Below are positions 24,084 through 30,754 of a stretch of DNA of 64,000 nucleotides, one piece after another. Within the stretch, counting starts at the first letter, position 1; every line of letters starts with the position of its first letter. This DNA is from CAMLFJ01 sp040902305 (GTDB taxonomy: Bacteria; Methylomirabilota; Methylomirabilia; Rokubacteriales; CSP1-6), in contig JBBDXN010000111.1 of the NCBI GenBank assembly GCA_040902305.1, positions 35,828 to 99,827 on the forward strand, given 5' to 3'. The notes beneath the pieces were generated by a model. It worked only from the letters and a program-made list of their open reading frames with translations, did no database searches and had not been told where the DNA came from. The position numbers and the translations under genes are program-made.

Positions 24084-24841
24084 TGCGCCTCGACGCCTCG
24101 GCGCGAGCGCGGGTCACCTGGTCGGCCGTCCGCTGGGTGCTGGCCGCCGCGGTGGTAGCCCTCGGCCTCGCGCTCCTCGCGATCACGATCCGCGAAGCGC
24201 CGGGCACCACGAACATGCCGTTCGATAACTGGTACGGCAACTGGCGGGCGGTGCTCGTGGTCAGCGCCATCTTCACGGTCTTCGTGATCGGCTTCGCGCG
24301 GCCTCGACGCCGGGTCGAGTGGCGCAACGCCGGCATCTACACCGCCTTTCTCCTATCCCTCTTCACCGAGATGTTCGGCATCCCGCTGACGGTCTATCTC
24401 CTCGCGCCCGCGCTCGGGCTGCCCCCGGCCGCGTTCGGGATGAACGAGAGCCATCTGTGGGCCTTCCTCCTGGCGCGCGCCGGGGTGCTGCCCCTCGAGG
24501 TGGGCGTCTATGTCGTGATGCTCGTGAGCGTCGCCCTGATCGCGGCGGGCGTGAGCCTGGTGGCCCTCGGCTGGGCGACGGTCTACCGCGGTCGCGGGGG
24601 CCTCGTGACCACGGGCATCTACCGTCACCTGCGGCATCCGCAGTATCTCGGGCTGATCCTGATCGTCCTGGCGTTCAACATCCAGTGGCCGACCCTGCCG
24701 ACGCTCGTCATGGCGCCCCTCTTGATCCTCGCCTACCTCGGGCTCGCGCGACGGGAAGACCGCGAGCTGGCCGCGCGCTTCGGCGAGACGTTCAGGGTCT
24801 ATGCGGACCACACGCCGGCGTTCCTCCCCTCAAGCCGATGA
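24083..24841 (+). CDS. Isoprenylcysteine methyltransferase-like membrane protein
   Basis: 252 aa with five to six membrane helices. The C-terminal part has the ICMT/PEMT pattern: GLVTTGIYRHLRHPQYLGLI and ARREDRELAARFGETFRVYA, which form the S-adenosylmethionine and lipid pocket. Bacterial members methylate small lipid or thiol substrates; the true substrate here is unknown. It starts TGATG with the CcdA-like stop and ends ATGA with the TlpA gene. An N-terminal segment with TTNMPFDNWYGNW is unusual for the family. Confidence 0.82.
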   Translation: MRLDASARARVTWSAVRWVLAAAVVALGLALLAITIREAPGTTNMPFDNWYGNWRAVLVVSAIFTVFVIGFARPRRRVEWRNAGIYTAFLLSLFTEMFGIPLTVYLLAPALGLPPAAFGMNESHLWAFLLARAGVLPLEVGVYVVMLVSVALIAAGVSLVALGWATVYRGRGGLVTTGIYRHLRHPQYLGLILIVLAFNIQWPTLPTLVMAPLLILAYLGLARREDRELAARFGETFRVYADHTPAFLPSSR

Positions 24842-25413
24842 ATCGGCGGGTCGCGCTCACGGTCGCGATCCTGCTCCCCGCGGTGTCACTGTTGGGCCTG
24901 CTCGCCTGGGGCTTCACGCGGGAGCCGAAGTTCATCCCGACCCCGCTCCTGGCCAAGCCCGCGCCGCCGTTCCGCCTGACCCTCTTCGACGGTCGGGTCC
25001 TGCGGCTCGAGGAGCTGCGCGGGAAGGTCGTCTTCCTGAACTTCTGGGCCTCCTGGTGCCCGCCCTGCCGGGCCGAGGCGCGGATGCTCGAGGCCGCATG
25101 GCGAGCGCACCGGGATCAGGGCGTCGAGTTCGTGGGCATCAACATCCAGGACAAGGAAGAGGCGGCCCGGGAGTTCCTCGAGGAGTTCGGCGTCACGTAT
25201 GCCAATGGGATGGATCCGGGAAGCAAGATCGCGATCGACTACGGCGTGTGGGGACTCCCGGAGCCCTTCATCATCGACCGGGAGGGCCGGATCACCTACA
25301 AGCATGTCGGAGCGCTCGGGGTGGACACCGTCACCGCCAAGCTCGCCGAGGCTCGCCAGGGTATCGCCAGCACCGCCGAGGGGCAAGGCGAGTACCAGTC
25401 GGTGCAGCGGTGA
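24838..25413 (+). CDS. TlpA/ResA/CcmG-like thiol-disulfide oxidoreductase
   Basis: 191 aa, N-terminal membrane anchor (about 5-25), thioredoxin fold with Cys74-Pro-Pro-Cys77 (ASWCPPCRAE) and the CcmG-like GVWGLPEPFIIDREGRI with the cis-Pro loop. This is a periplasmic reductant for cytochrome c or copper-site Cys. It probably receives electrons from the CcdA-like protein two genes upstream. The ATG overlaps the methyltransferase-like gene stop. Confidence 0.92.
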   Translation: MNRRVALTVAILLPAVSLLGLLAWGFTREPKFIPTPLLAKPAPPFRLTLFDGRVLRLEELRGKVVFLNFWASWCPPCRAEARMLEAAWRAHRDQGVEFVGINIQDKEEAAREFLEEFGVTYANGMDPGSKIAIDYGVWGLPEPFIIDREGRITYKHVGALGVDTVTAKLAEARQGIASTAEGQGEYQSVQR

Positions 25414-25433
25414 AGACGGCGGGGAGGTGTGGA

Positions 25434-25513
25434 TGATGATCGGCCAGCTCACGGAATTCGCGGCCCCCGGCACAGCGGGTCCCTCGACATCCACGCCGAT
25501 GCCGCCCCGATGA
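25434..25513 (+). CDS. Possible 26-residue leader peptide before the exosortase
   Basis: The frame starts MMIGQLTEFAAPG, is preceded by GGGGAGG at good spacing, and ends in a TGA that overlaps an in-frame exosortase ATG (ATGA at 25510). It has no hydrophobic stretch and no family. It may serve to couple ribosomes onto the exosortase start, or be chance. If it is not real, the exosortase would start at a GTG at 25429. Confidence 0.35.
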
Positions 25514-26433
25514 GGCGACCAGGGCGTGACGCCGAGGTGACGCCAGGGGTGCTCACGTTGGCGCAGGACCTGGATCCCCGCGTACGGGCCAACGCGGTGA
25601 AGATCCTCGCCATCGGGGTGCTGCTCGTCGTGACCTATCTCCCCGCCCTGGGGTGGCTGCACGAGAAGTACTCCGAGCCGGACTCGTACTACAGTCACGG
25701 CTACCTGATCCCCCTCGTCAGCGCGTACGTGGTCTGGCACAAGCGCCGCAGGCTCGCCGGGCTCACGGTGACTCCCAGCTCGGGCGGGCTGTGGCTCCTC
25801 GCGGGAGGGCTGGGCCTCTACGTCCTGAGCCGCTGGTGGTACGTGAACTTCCCGGCGGCGCTCTCGATCCCGATTGTCCTCACTGGGCTCTCCCTGTACC
25901 TGTGGGGCCGGGCGGCGACGCGGGAGCTGTGGCTGCCGCTGGCCTATCTGCTCTTCGCGATCCCGCTGCCGAAGATCGCGATCATCTACGTCACCTTCTG
26001 GCTCAAGCTGCTCGCGGCCTCCGGGGCGACGGAGGTGGTGGCCGGGCTGGGGGTGCCGATTCTGCTGCAAGGGGCGTTCATCGAGTTGCCGCGAGCGGTG
26101 ATCGAGGTGGACAACGCGTGCAGCGGGCTGCGCTCGCTCATCGCCCTGACCGCGCTCGGGACGATCTGGGCCTACGTCCTGCCGGTCTCCTCGTGGAAGA
26201 AGTGGGCGGTGGTGGCGCTATCCGTTCCTCTGGCCTGGATCGCCAACCTGAACCGGATCGTCGCGGTGATCCTCGTCAAGTACTGGTGGGATCCCTCGGG
26301 CCGGGCCTTCGAGATGGTCGATTTCACGACGGGCCTGTCGGTGTTCGCCATGGCCGCGCTCGGGCTCTACCTCGTGTCCCGCGGGGTGATCGCCTGGGAG
26401 CGGCGGGCGCCCGCGCCGGCGAAGGTCGCGTGA
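25510..26433 (+). CDS. Exosortase-family membrane transpeptidase (His position altered)
   Basis: 307 aa with about eight membrane helices. The N-terminal YYSHGYLIPLVSAYVVW, the active-site Cys204 in EVDNACSGLRSL and Arg249 in ANLNRI match exosortases, which cut and transfer PEP-CTERM proteins during envelope or EPS export. The third conserved residue, a His in the AHDFSG-like motif, appears as Val270 (EMVDFTTG), so catalysis may be changed. The ATG at 25510 is chosen for its ATGA overlap with the preceding short frame; a GTG at 25429 would add 27 residues. EpsI follows with a GTGA overlap. No PEP-CTERM protein is seen in the window. Confidence 0.88.
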   Translation: MRRPGRDAEVTPGVLTLAQDLDPRVRANAVKILAIGVLLVVTYLPALGWLHEKYSEPDSYYSHGYLIPLVSAYVVWHKRRRLAGLTVTPSSGGLWLLAGGLGLYVLSRWWYVNFPAALSIPIVLTGLSLYLWGRAATRELWLPLAYLLFAIPLPKIAIIYVTFWLKLLAASGATEVVAGLGVPILLQGAFIELPRAVIEVDNACSGLRSLIALTALGTIWAYVLPVSSWKKWAVVALSVPLAWIANLNRIVAVILVKYWWDPSGRAFEMVDFTTGLSVFAMAALGLYLVSRGVIAWERRAPAPAKVA

Positions 26434-27161
26434 GCCGGCAGGGGGTGACGGGCACCGGGCGGCGGTACGTGGTGGTGGCCGGCCTGCTGGTCGTGACGAC
26501 CGCGCTGTCGTGGGTCCTGGCGAGATCAGCGCGCGAGGACCATGACGTGCGCCTGCAGGAGCTGCCCACCGTCATCGGCCCGTGGCGGGGGCGGGACGAA
26601 GCGCTGAAGAAGCCGGATCTGGTCTACGCGGTGCTGGAGACGAGCAACGTGCTGTCCCGGGAGTACCGGAACGCGGGGGGCGGAGAGGAGCGGGTGGACC
26701 TGCTGATCACCTACTTCCGGCAAGGGCATCGGGGGTTCCATCCGCCGGAGGTGTCGTTCGTCGGGGCGGGGAACCGGATCGTCCAGGCCGGGATCGTGTC
26801 GATCCCGCGGGGCGCGGGCGACGGCGTGCCGCGCCTGGAGGCGAACATGTTCCGGGGCCGGACCTCGAGTGGGGACGTCCTCTTCCTGTACTGGTTCATC
26901 AGCGGGGAGCGGTCGATGGCCAGCTACTACAAGAGCTCCGCCTACCGGGTCTGGGACGCGATATGGCGGCGGCCGAGCTCGGCGAGCATGGTGCGTGTCG
27001 CGCTGCCGCTCGTGAACGGGGATCTCGAGCGGACGATGGCCGCGGCCGAGCAGTTCATCGGCGATCTGCGACCGCTGCTTCCTCGGTACCTCGTCGAAGC
27101 TCGCCGCGGCGAAAGCCCGGGATCGGACGAGGTGAAGCGCGGACAACATGACGATCCGTGA
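26430..27161 (+). CDS. epsI: EpsI-type exosortase-associated protein
   Basis: 243 aa. N-terminal anchor (about 12-32), then the EpsI domain: IGPWRGRDEAL, LSREYRNAGGGEERVDLLIT, HPPEVSFVGAGNRIV, VLFLYWFISGE. EpsI homologues accompany or are fused to exosortases in polysaccharide and PEP-CTERM export; the exact activity is unresolved. It follows the exosortase with a GTGA overlap. Placement of this pair inside a copper/redox cluster is unusual. Confidence 0.88.
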   Translation: MSRQGVTGTGRRYVVVAGLLVVTTALSWVLARSAREDHDVRLQELPTVIGPWRGRDEALKKPDLVYAVLETSNVLSREYRNAGGGEERVDLLITYFRQGHRGFHPPEVSFVGAGNRIVQAGIVSIPRGAGDGVPRLEANMFRGRTSSGDVLFLYWFISGERSMASYYKSSAYRVWDAIWRRPSSASMVRVALPLVNGDLERTMAAAEQFIGDLRPLLPRYLVEARRGESPGSDEVKRGQHDDP

Positions 27162-27191
27162 ACGTCTCCGGGAGGGGAAAGGAGGGGCGCG

Positions 27192-27593
27192 ATGAAAGAG
27201 ATCAAGGCCTACATCCGACGTGACCAGGTGAACCAGGTGGTGGAGCGGCTCTGTGCGGCGGGCGCTCCCGGGGTGTCGATCATCGAGATTCATCCGCTCG
27301 GGTACGGCTACGAATCGAATCCTTTCGCGCCGCACGCGGCCAAGTTCATCGACCGGTACAGCTATCTCACCATCGTGAAGCTGGAGATCATGTGCATCGA
27401 TGCTCAGCTCGAGTCGCTCGTGCAGGTCATCCAGGAGCAGTGCCGCACCAGGAGCCCCGGCGGCGGGATGATCTTCGTGTCCGAGATCGTCGATGCCATC
27501 CGGATCAAGGACGGCCTGCGCGGTGAATCCGCCCTCGGTGCAGGCCGTTCGCAAACATCGGGTGTCGCTCCGCGCGTGAGCGCACCCGCTTGA
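27192..27593 (+). CDS. PII-like (GlnB-family) signalling protein
   Basis: 133 aa. The PII fold is recognisable: MKEIKAYIRRDQVNQVVERL at the start, a beta strand GVSIIEIHPLGYGYE leading into a T-loop-like segment (SNPFAPHAAKF), IVKLEIMCID, then GGGMIFVSEIVDAIRIKDG, which matches the PII C-signature. The T-loop lacks the usual GHTERYRG pattern, so it is a divergent PII-like protein rather than canonical GlnB/GlnK. Strong AAAGGAGG site. PII-like proteins bind nucleotides or small metabolites and gate membrane partners. A 20-residue tail is extra. Confidence 0.82.
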   Translation: MKEIKAYIRRDQVNQVVERLCAAGAPGVSIIEIHPLGYGYESNPFAPHAAKFIDRYSYLTIVKLEIMCIDAQLESLVQVIQEQCRTRSPGGGMIFVSEIVDAIRIKDGLRGESALGAGRSQTSGVAPRVSAPA

Positions 27594-28126
27594 TCACCCG
27601 GCGTCGGCTGATCGCGACTGGGGCGACGCTGGCCTTCTCTCGCCAGGAGCTGGCCCGGGCGCAGGACCCCTTCGAGACGCTGCAGCTCTTCCGCCCGAAG
27701 CGTCGGTCAATGGCAGCCGACTTCACGGTGCCGGGCCTGGGCTCGTCCGTGGTTCGACTGAGTGACTTCAAGGGCCGGTTGGTCTTCGTCAACTTCTGGG
27801 CCACCTGGTGCCCGCCGTGCCGGGAGGAGATGCCCTCGATGGAGCGTCTCTACCGCCGCCACAAGTCCGGAGGGCTCACGATTCTGGCGCTCTCGATCGA
27901 CAGCCGGGGCGAAGAGGTGGTCGGCCCGTTCGTGAGGAGGCTTGGACTGACCTTCCCGGTGGGGCTGGACTCGAAGATGACCGTCGCGAGCGAGTATCGG
28001 ATGGCGGGGTTGCCCACCAGCGTTCTGATCGATCGGGGCGGAGCGATCGCGGCCGTCGCGGTCGGGGCGCGGGACTGGGACAGCCCGCCCGCCCATCAGG
28101 TGATCGAGAAGCTGCTCCGTGGCTGA
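27590..28126 (+). CDS. TlpA-family thiol-disulfide oxidoreductase (second copy)
   Basis: 178 aa, starting at a TTG that overlaps the previous stop (TTGA). The N-terminus TRRRLIATGATLAF resembles a Tat-type signal. The thioredoxin fold has Cys74-Pro-Pro-Cys77 (ATWCPPCREE), TILALSIDSRG and AGLPTSVLIDRGG. It is a periplasmic disulfide reductase, distinct from the TlpA at 24838. The SoxYZ-like gene follows, so it may keep the Sox carrier or copper proteins reduced. Confidence 0.9.
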   Translation: MITRRRLIATGATLAFSRQELARAQDPFETLQLFRPKRRSMAADFTVPGLGSSVVRLSDFKGRLVFVNFWATWCPPCREEMPSMERLYRRHKSGGLTILALSIDSRGEEVVGPFVRRLGLTFPVGLDSKMTVASEYRMAGLPTSVLIDRGGAIAAVAVGARDWDSPPAHQVIEKLLRG

Positions 28127-28143
28127 GCGGGACGGAGGACACG

Positions 28144-28911
28144 ATGAGGGCATGTGACGCCGAGCGGCGGAGGGTACTGGGGCTGCTGGTGACGGGGGTC
28201 GCGGCGTCGGTGCTCTGTCCCCAGACGGGCTGGGGCGCGCCCGTCGCCGATCACCGGCCGACGCTGGACACGCCGATCCTGGCCGAGGATCCCACGGCGG
28301 TCCCCGTGCGGGTGTCGGTCGAGCACCCGATGGAGCCCGAGCACTACGTCCGGTCCATCGAGGTCGTGCTCCCGACCGACCCGGTCGCGCACAAGGGCAC
28401 GTACCGGTTCACGCCGGGGAGCGGCCAGGCGTGGGTGGCCTTCACGATGCGCTCGGGCGTCGGCGGTGTCATCCAGGCCACGGCGGACTGCACCAGGCAC
28501 GGCCGCTTCGTCGCGACGCGGGACGTGCGCGTGGCCGGCGACGGCTGCGCTACGACGCCGGAGCGGGTCGCGAGGGAGCGCGCGGGCAACCCGAAGCTCC
28601 GCCTGGCCCGGGTGCCGCGGCTCGGTGAGATCGTCGAGGTCCGGACCAAGCTGGACCACGACTCCGACACCGGGCTGAGCCTCAGGGGCGGCGCCTACGT
28701 CCGGGAGCGCCCGGAGTATTTCGTGAAACGGATGAGCATCTATTTCGATCAGGAGCTGATCGGCGACTTCGCGCTGACCTCCGCCATCAGCCCGAACCCG
28801 ATCTTCCGCTTCCCTCTCAGGACGACGCGTCCGGGGATGCTGCGCGTGATTTTCGCGAACAATGAAGGGCGGCAGTGGGAGGTCAGCGAGCCGGTCCGGC
28901 CGGCGGGATGA
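28144..28911 (+). CDS. SoxYZ fusion carrier protein
   Basis: 255 aa, exported (Arg-rich signal ERRRVLGLLVTG, cleavage near GWGAP). Residues about 40-150 are SoxY-like (PVRVSVEHPMEPEHYVRSIE), but the GGCGG carrier tail of true SoxY is absent; DGCATTPE is the nearest Cys. Residues 155-255 are SoxZ-like (GEIVEVRTKLDHDSDTGL, EYFVKRMSIYFD, PNPIFRFPLRTTRPG). Fused SoxYZ proteins of this type are known next to quinoprotein dehydrogenases. No other sox gene lies here, so thiosulfate oxidation is not implied. Confidence 0.88.
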   Translation: MRACDAERRRVLGLLVTGVAASVLCPQTGWGAPVADHRPTLDTPILAEDPTAVPVRVSVEHPMEPEHYVRSIEVVLPTDPVAHKGTYRFTPGSGQAWVAFTMRSGVGGVIQATADCTRHGRFVATRDVRVAGDGCATTPERVARERAGNPKLRLARVPRLGEIVEVRTKLDHDSDTGLSLRGGAYVRERPEYFVKRMSIYFDQELIGDFALTSAISPNPIFRFPLRTTRPGMLRVIFANNEGRQWEVSEPVRPAG

Positions 28912-29101
28912 TGAGGCCATCGTCGTCGCCGACGTTGCCCTCGGGTGCGCGAAGCGACCGGTCACGACCACTGCAGCAGCCCGGCCGCCGGTGCCGCCGG
29001 TCGCCGCAGCTCCGAGCAGCCCGGGCTCGGCGCCCGGGGCCACGGCAGTGCCCCGCCTCGCTCAGCCAGGGCCTTCGGCTGCAGCGAATCGCGGGACGTG
29101 A

Positions 29102-29521
29102 GTGGTGAGAGTCGCTTGCTGGGTCATCCTGTCGGCGGCGGCCGGACTGGCGCTGGCGGACCCCGCGAAGGCCACGCACCAGGTCACTCATCGGTACGTG
29201 GTGCTCGGGTACGTTCGGGACGGTGCCGGCCGTCCGGTACCGGGAACCGAGGTCCGGGTGAGTCGGGAGAACACCGGACTCGTGTATCGTGACCGGACTG
29301 GCCCCGATGGCCTTTACGTCTTGATCGTACACCTGCATGATGATGATCTCTTGAAGCGCCTCGAAGTCACGGGCGGGGACGCGTCAGCCCGCATCGAGGC
29401 CCGCTTCGACCCTCTCGATGCCGGCACCGACCGGGGGACCCGTGTGGATTTTACGGGTGGCCGGTTGATGGAGCGGCAGGAGATGTTCGCCCGGACCCTG
29501 GCCGAGTACCTCAGGCGCTGA
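29102..29521 (+). CDS. Secreted protein with carboxypeptidase-regulatory-like fold
   Basis: 139 aa from a GTG, with signal peptide (cleavage near ADPAKA) and a beta-sandwich: YVVLGYVRDGAGRPVPGTEV, RVSRENTGLVYRDRTGPDGL, YVLIVHLHDDDL. This is the CarboxypepD_reg/transthyretin-like pattern used as a binding or stalk domain. The 190 bases before it hold no clear gene. The promoter of module C lies just downstream. Function unknown; a metal-binding HLHDDD segment is visible. Confidence 0.7.
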   Translation: MVRVACWVILSAAAGLALADPAKATHQVTHRYVVLGYVRDGAGRPVPGTEVRVSRENTGLVYRDRTGPDGLYVLIVHLHDDDLLKRLEVTGGDASARIEARFDPLDAGTDRGTRVDFTGGRLMERQEMFARTLAEYLRR

Positions 29522-29602
29522 CCGAAATCGGATTCCTTGCCATGTGGGGCTCGTCACCCGTGACGTCCGCCCGCGACCAGGACGGGCTGAGCCCGCGAAT
29601 CC

Positions 29603-29631
29603 TTGACAGGCTCTGCGGCGTCTCTCATACT
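29603..29631 (+). promoter_or_regulatory. Strong sigma-70 promoter of metal module C
   Basis: A perfect -35 TTGACA (29603-29608), a 17-base spacer and CATACT (29626-29631). The start codon of the small secreted protein is at 29644, so the predicted leader is about 6 bases. This is the best-formed of the three similar promoters. Confidence 0.75.
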
Positions 29632-29643
29632 GACCGGGTGCGT

Positions 29644-29910
29644 ATGAGTTTGCGAGGCGTGATTGCCGTACTGGTCCTGGCGGTGTGGGTCCTCCTGGGC
29701 CCCGTCGCCATGACCTTCGCGGGCTGTGCCACGATGGGGGCGATGTGCGAAGGCCCCTGCGGTACGGCGGCCTGCGCGATCGTTGCGCCAACCCTCTCCG
29801 GCGCGCCGGCCAGTGTCTCATCCCTCGAGGTCGCTCCGGATCGCTCGCTCCCGGCAAACCTCCTCGCCGGTCTGTATCATCCGCCCAAGTCCCTGCTTCG
29901 CTCCGCGTAG
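29644..29910 (+). CDS. Small secreted Cys-rich protein heading metal module C
   Basis: 88 residues: signal segment (about 5-26, cleavage near TFAGC), a Cys-rich patch (GCATMGAMCEGPCGTAAC, four Cys) and a C-terminal tail LAGLYHPPKSLLRSA. The ATG at 29644 lies 12 bases past the -10 hexamer; an upstream in-frame ATG at 29542 precedes the promoter and is unlikely. Tail and context match the small secreted proteins at 11200 and 17839. The clustered Cys suggests metal or disulfide chemistry. Family unknown. Confidence 0.65.
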   Translation: MSLRGVIAVLVLAVWVLLGPVAMTFAGCATMGAMCEGPCGTAACAIVAPTLSGAPASVSSLEVAPDRSLPANLLAGLYHPPKSLLRSA

Positions 29911-29987
29911 TCGTCTGTAACTCGCGGTAACTCGTCAACAGACACTATTCGCTCTGCGGCTTCAGTTCATCTCGGTGATGGACTGTC

Positions 29988-30003
29988 CCGGGCTTGTGCC
30001 CGG
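29988..30003 (+). promoter_or_regulatory. Intergenic hairpin in module C
   Basis: CCGGGC (29988-29993), loop TTGT, GCCCGG (29998-30003), a 6-bp perfect stem just before the AAGGAGG ribosome site of the next gene. It has the same position and core sequence as the hairpin at 18200 in module B. Confidence 0.4.
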
Positions 30004-30023
30004 CGCCGCGAAGGAGGCGTTCT

Positions 30024-30566
30024 ATGTATCGGTCTGTGCTGATGCTGCATGCGTTGCCGACCGGCCTCGGAGTGTCTGCCGGTACGGGGTACGCCGACCC
30101 GTCCCTGCGTGACGCCCTCGCCGAGCGCTTCCGCCTCTCGCGCATGGAGGTCCGGAACCCCTCGGACCAGGGCGCGGTCATCAAGAAGGGTACCGTCCTG
30201 CGGCTCCACGCCGACGGGTGCCGGCCAACGCGCTTCGTACGGTCCAGCTCAACACCAAGTCGCCGCGCTTCCATGTCCCCGACTACGCGCGCGTGGAAGT
30301 AGGTCGCGAGGGCCGGATCACCGCCGGCCCGGACGCAGTGTCGCTCGGCAAAGGCACCCGGCTGGTCGTCCTGGATCTCAAGGTGAGCGGTGACCGGATG
30401 CGCCTCTTCACCCACACGTTGGCCCCCGTGCCGTTGCCCGACGGGAAGGTCGGCCACGGCTGCACCGAGTTCGTCTTCGCGTTCGATCCCGACACGCTGG
30501 CGCGGGCCGACACCGGCACGGTCGCGGGCGGATCGACCAGGTGCTCACCCGCAACTCGAATGGCTG
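30024..30566 (+). pseudogene. Secreted protein of unknown function with two frameshifts
   Basis: Begins at an ATG after AAGGAGG with a signal-like N-terminus (YRSVLMLHALPTGLG). The reading MEVRNPSDQGAVIKKGTVLR in the first frame continues in another frame as VPANALRTVQLNTKSPRFHV. The switch lies at about 30215-30222 and needs one added base in the G run. A second single-base loss near 30527 would restore IDQVLTRNSNG and a TGA just before the next ribosome site. Between the shifts the protein looks intact (FTHTLAPVPLPDGKVGHGC). Either two sequencing errors or a recent pseudogene. No family recognised. Confidence 0.6.
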
Positions 30567-30583
30567 AGAAGGAGGATCGAGAC

Positions 30584-30733
30584 ATGATGCAAATGACGGA
30601 TATGAATTGCGGGCCGTTGATGATGGTCATGGGCGGGCTCAGCTGGCTGCTCGGCCTCGGGCTCGTGGGCAGCCTCACCGTGCTGGTCTGGGTCGTGATC
30701 GGCCGGCTGCGTAGAACGCCCACGGCCGCCTAG
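30584..30733 (+). CDS. Tiny single-helix Met-rich membrane protein
   Basis: 49 residues: Met-rich N-terminus (MMQMTDMNCGPLMMVMGG) and one membrane helix (SWLLGLGLVGSLTVLVWVVI), then RLRRTP. AAGGAGG at ideal spacing selects the ATG at 30584. It lies 21 bases before the CusA-type pump. The Met/Cys N-terminus, probably periplasmic, could bind Cu(I) and act as an accessory subunit, as small proteins do for other transporters. No named family. Confidence 0.65.
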   Translation: MMQMTDMNCGPLMMVMGGLSWLLGLGLVGSLTVLVWVVIGRLRRTPTAA

Positions 30734-30754
30734 GAGCGCCCGGACCGGCCCCCG

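Noticed and set aside
28912..29101. Possible small genes between SoxYZ and the next secreted protein
   Set aside because: Competing frames rich in Pro/Ala/Arg without ribosome site, signal or family.
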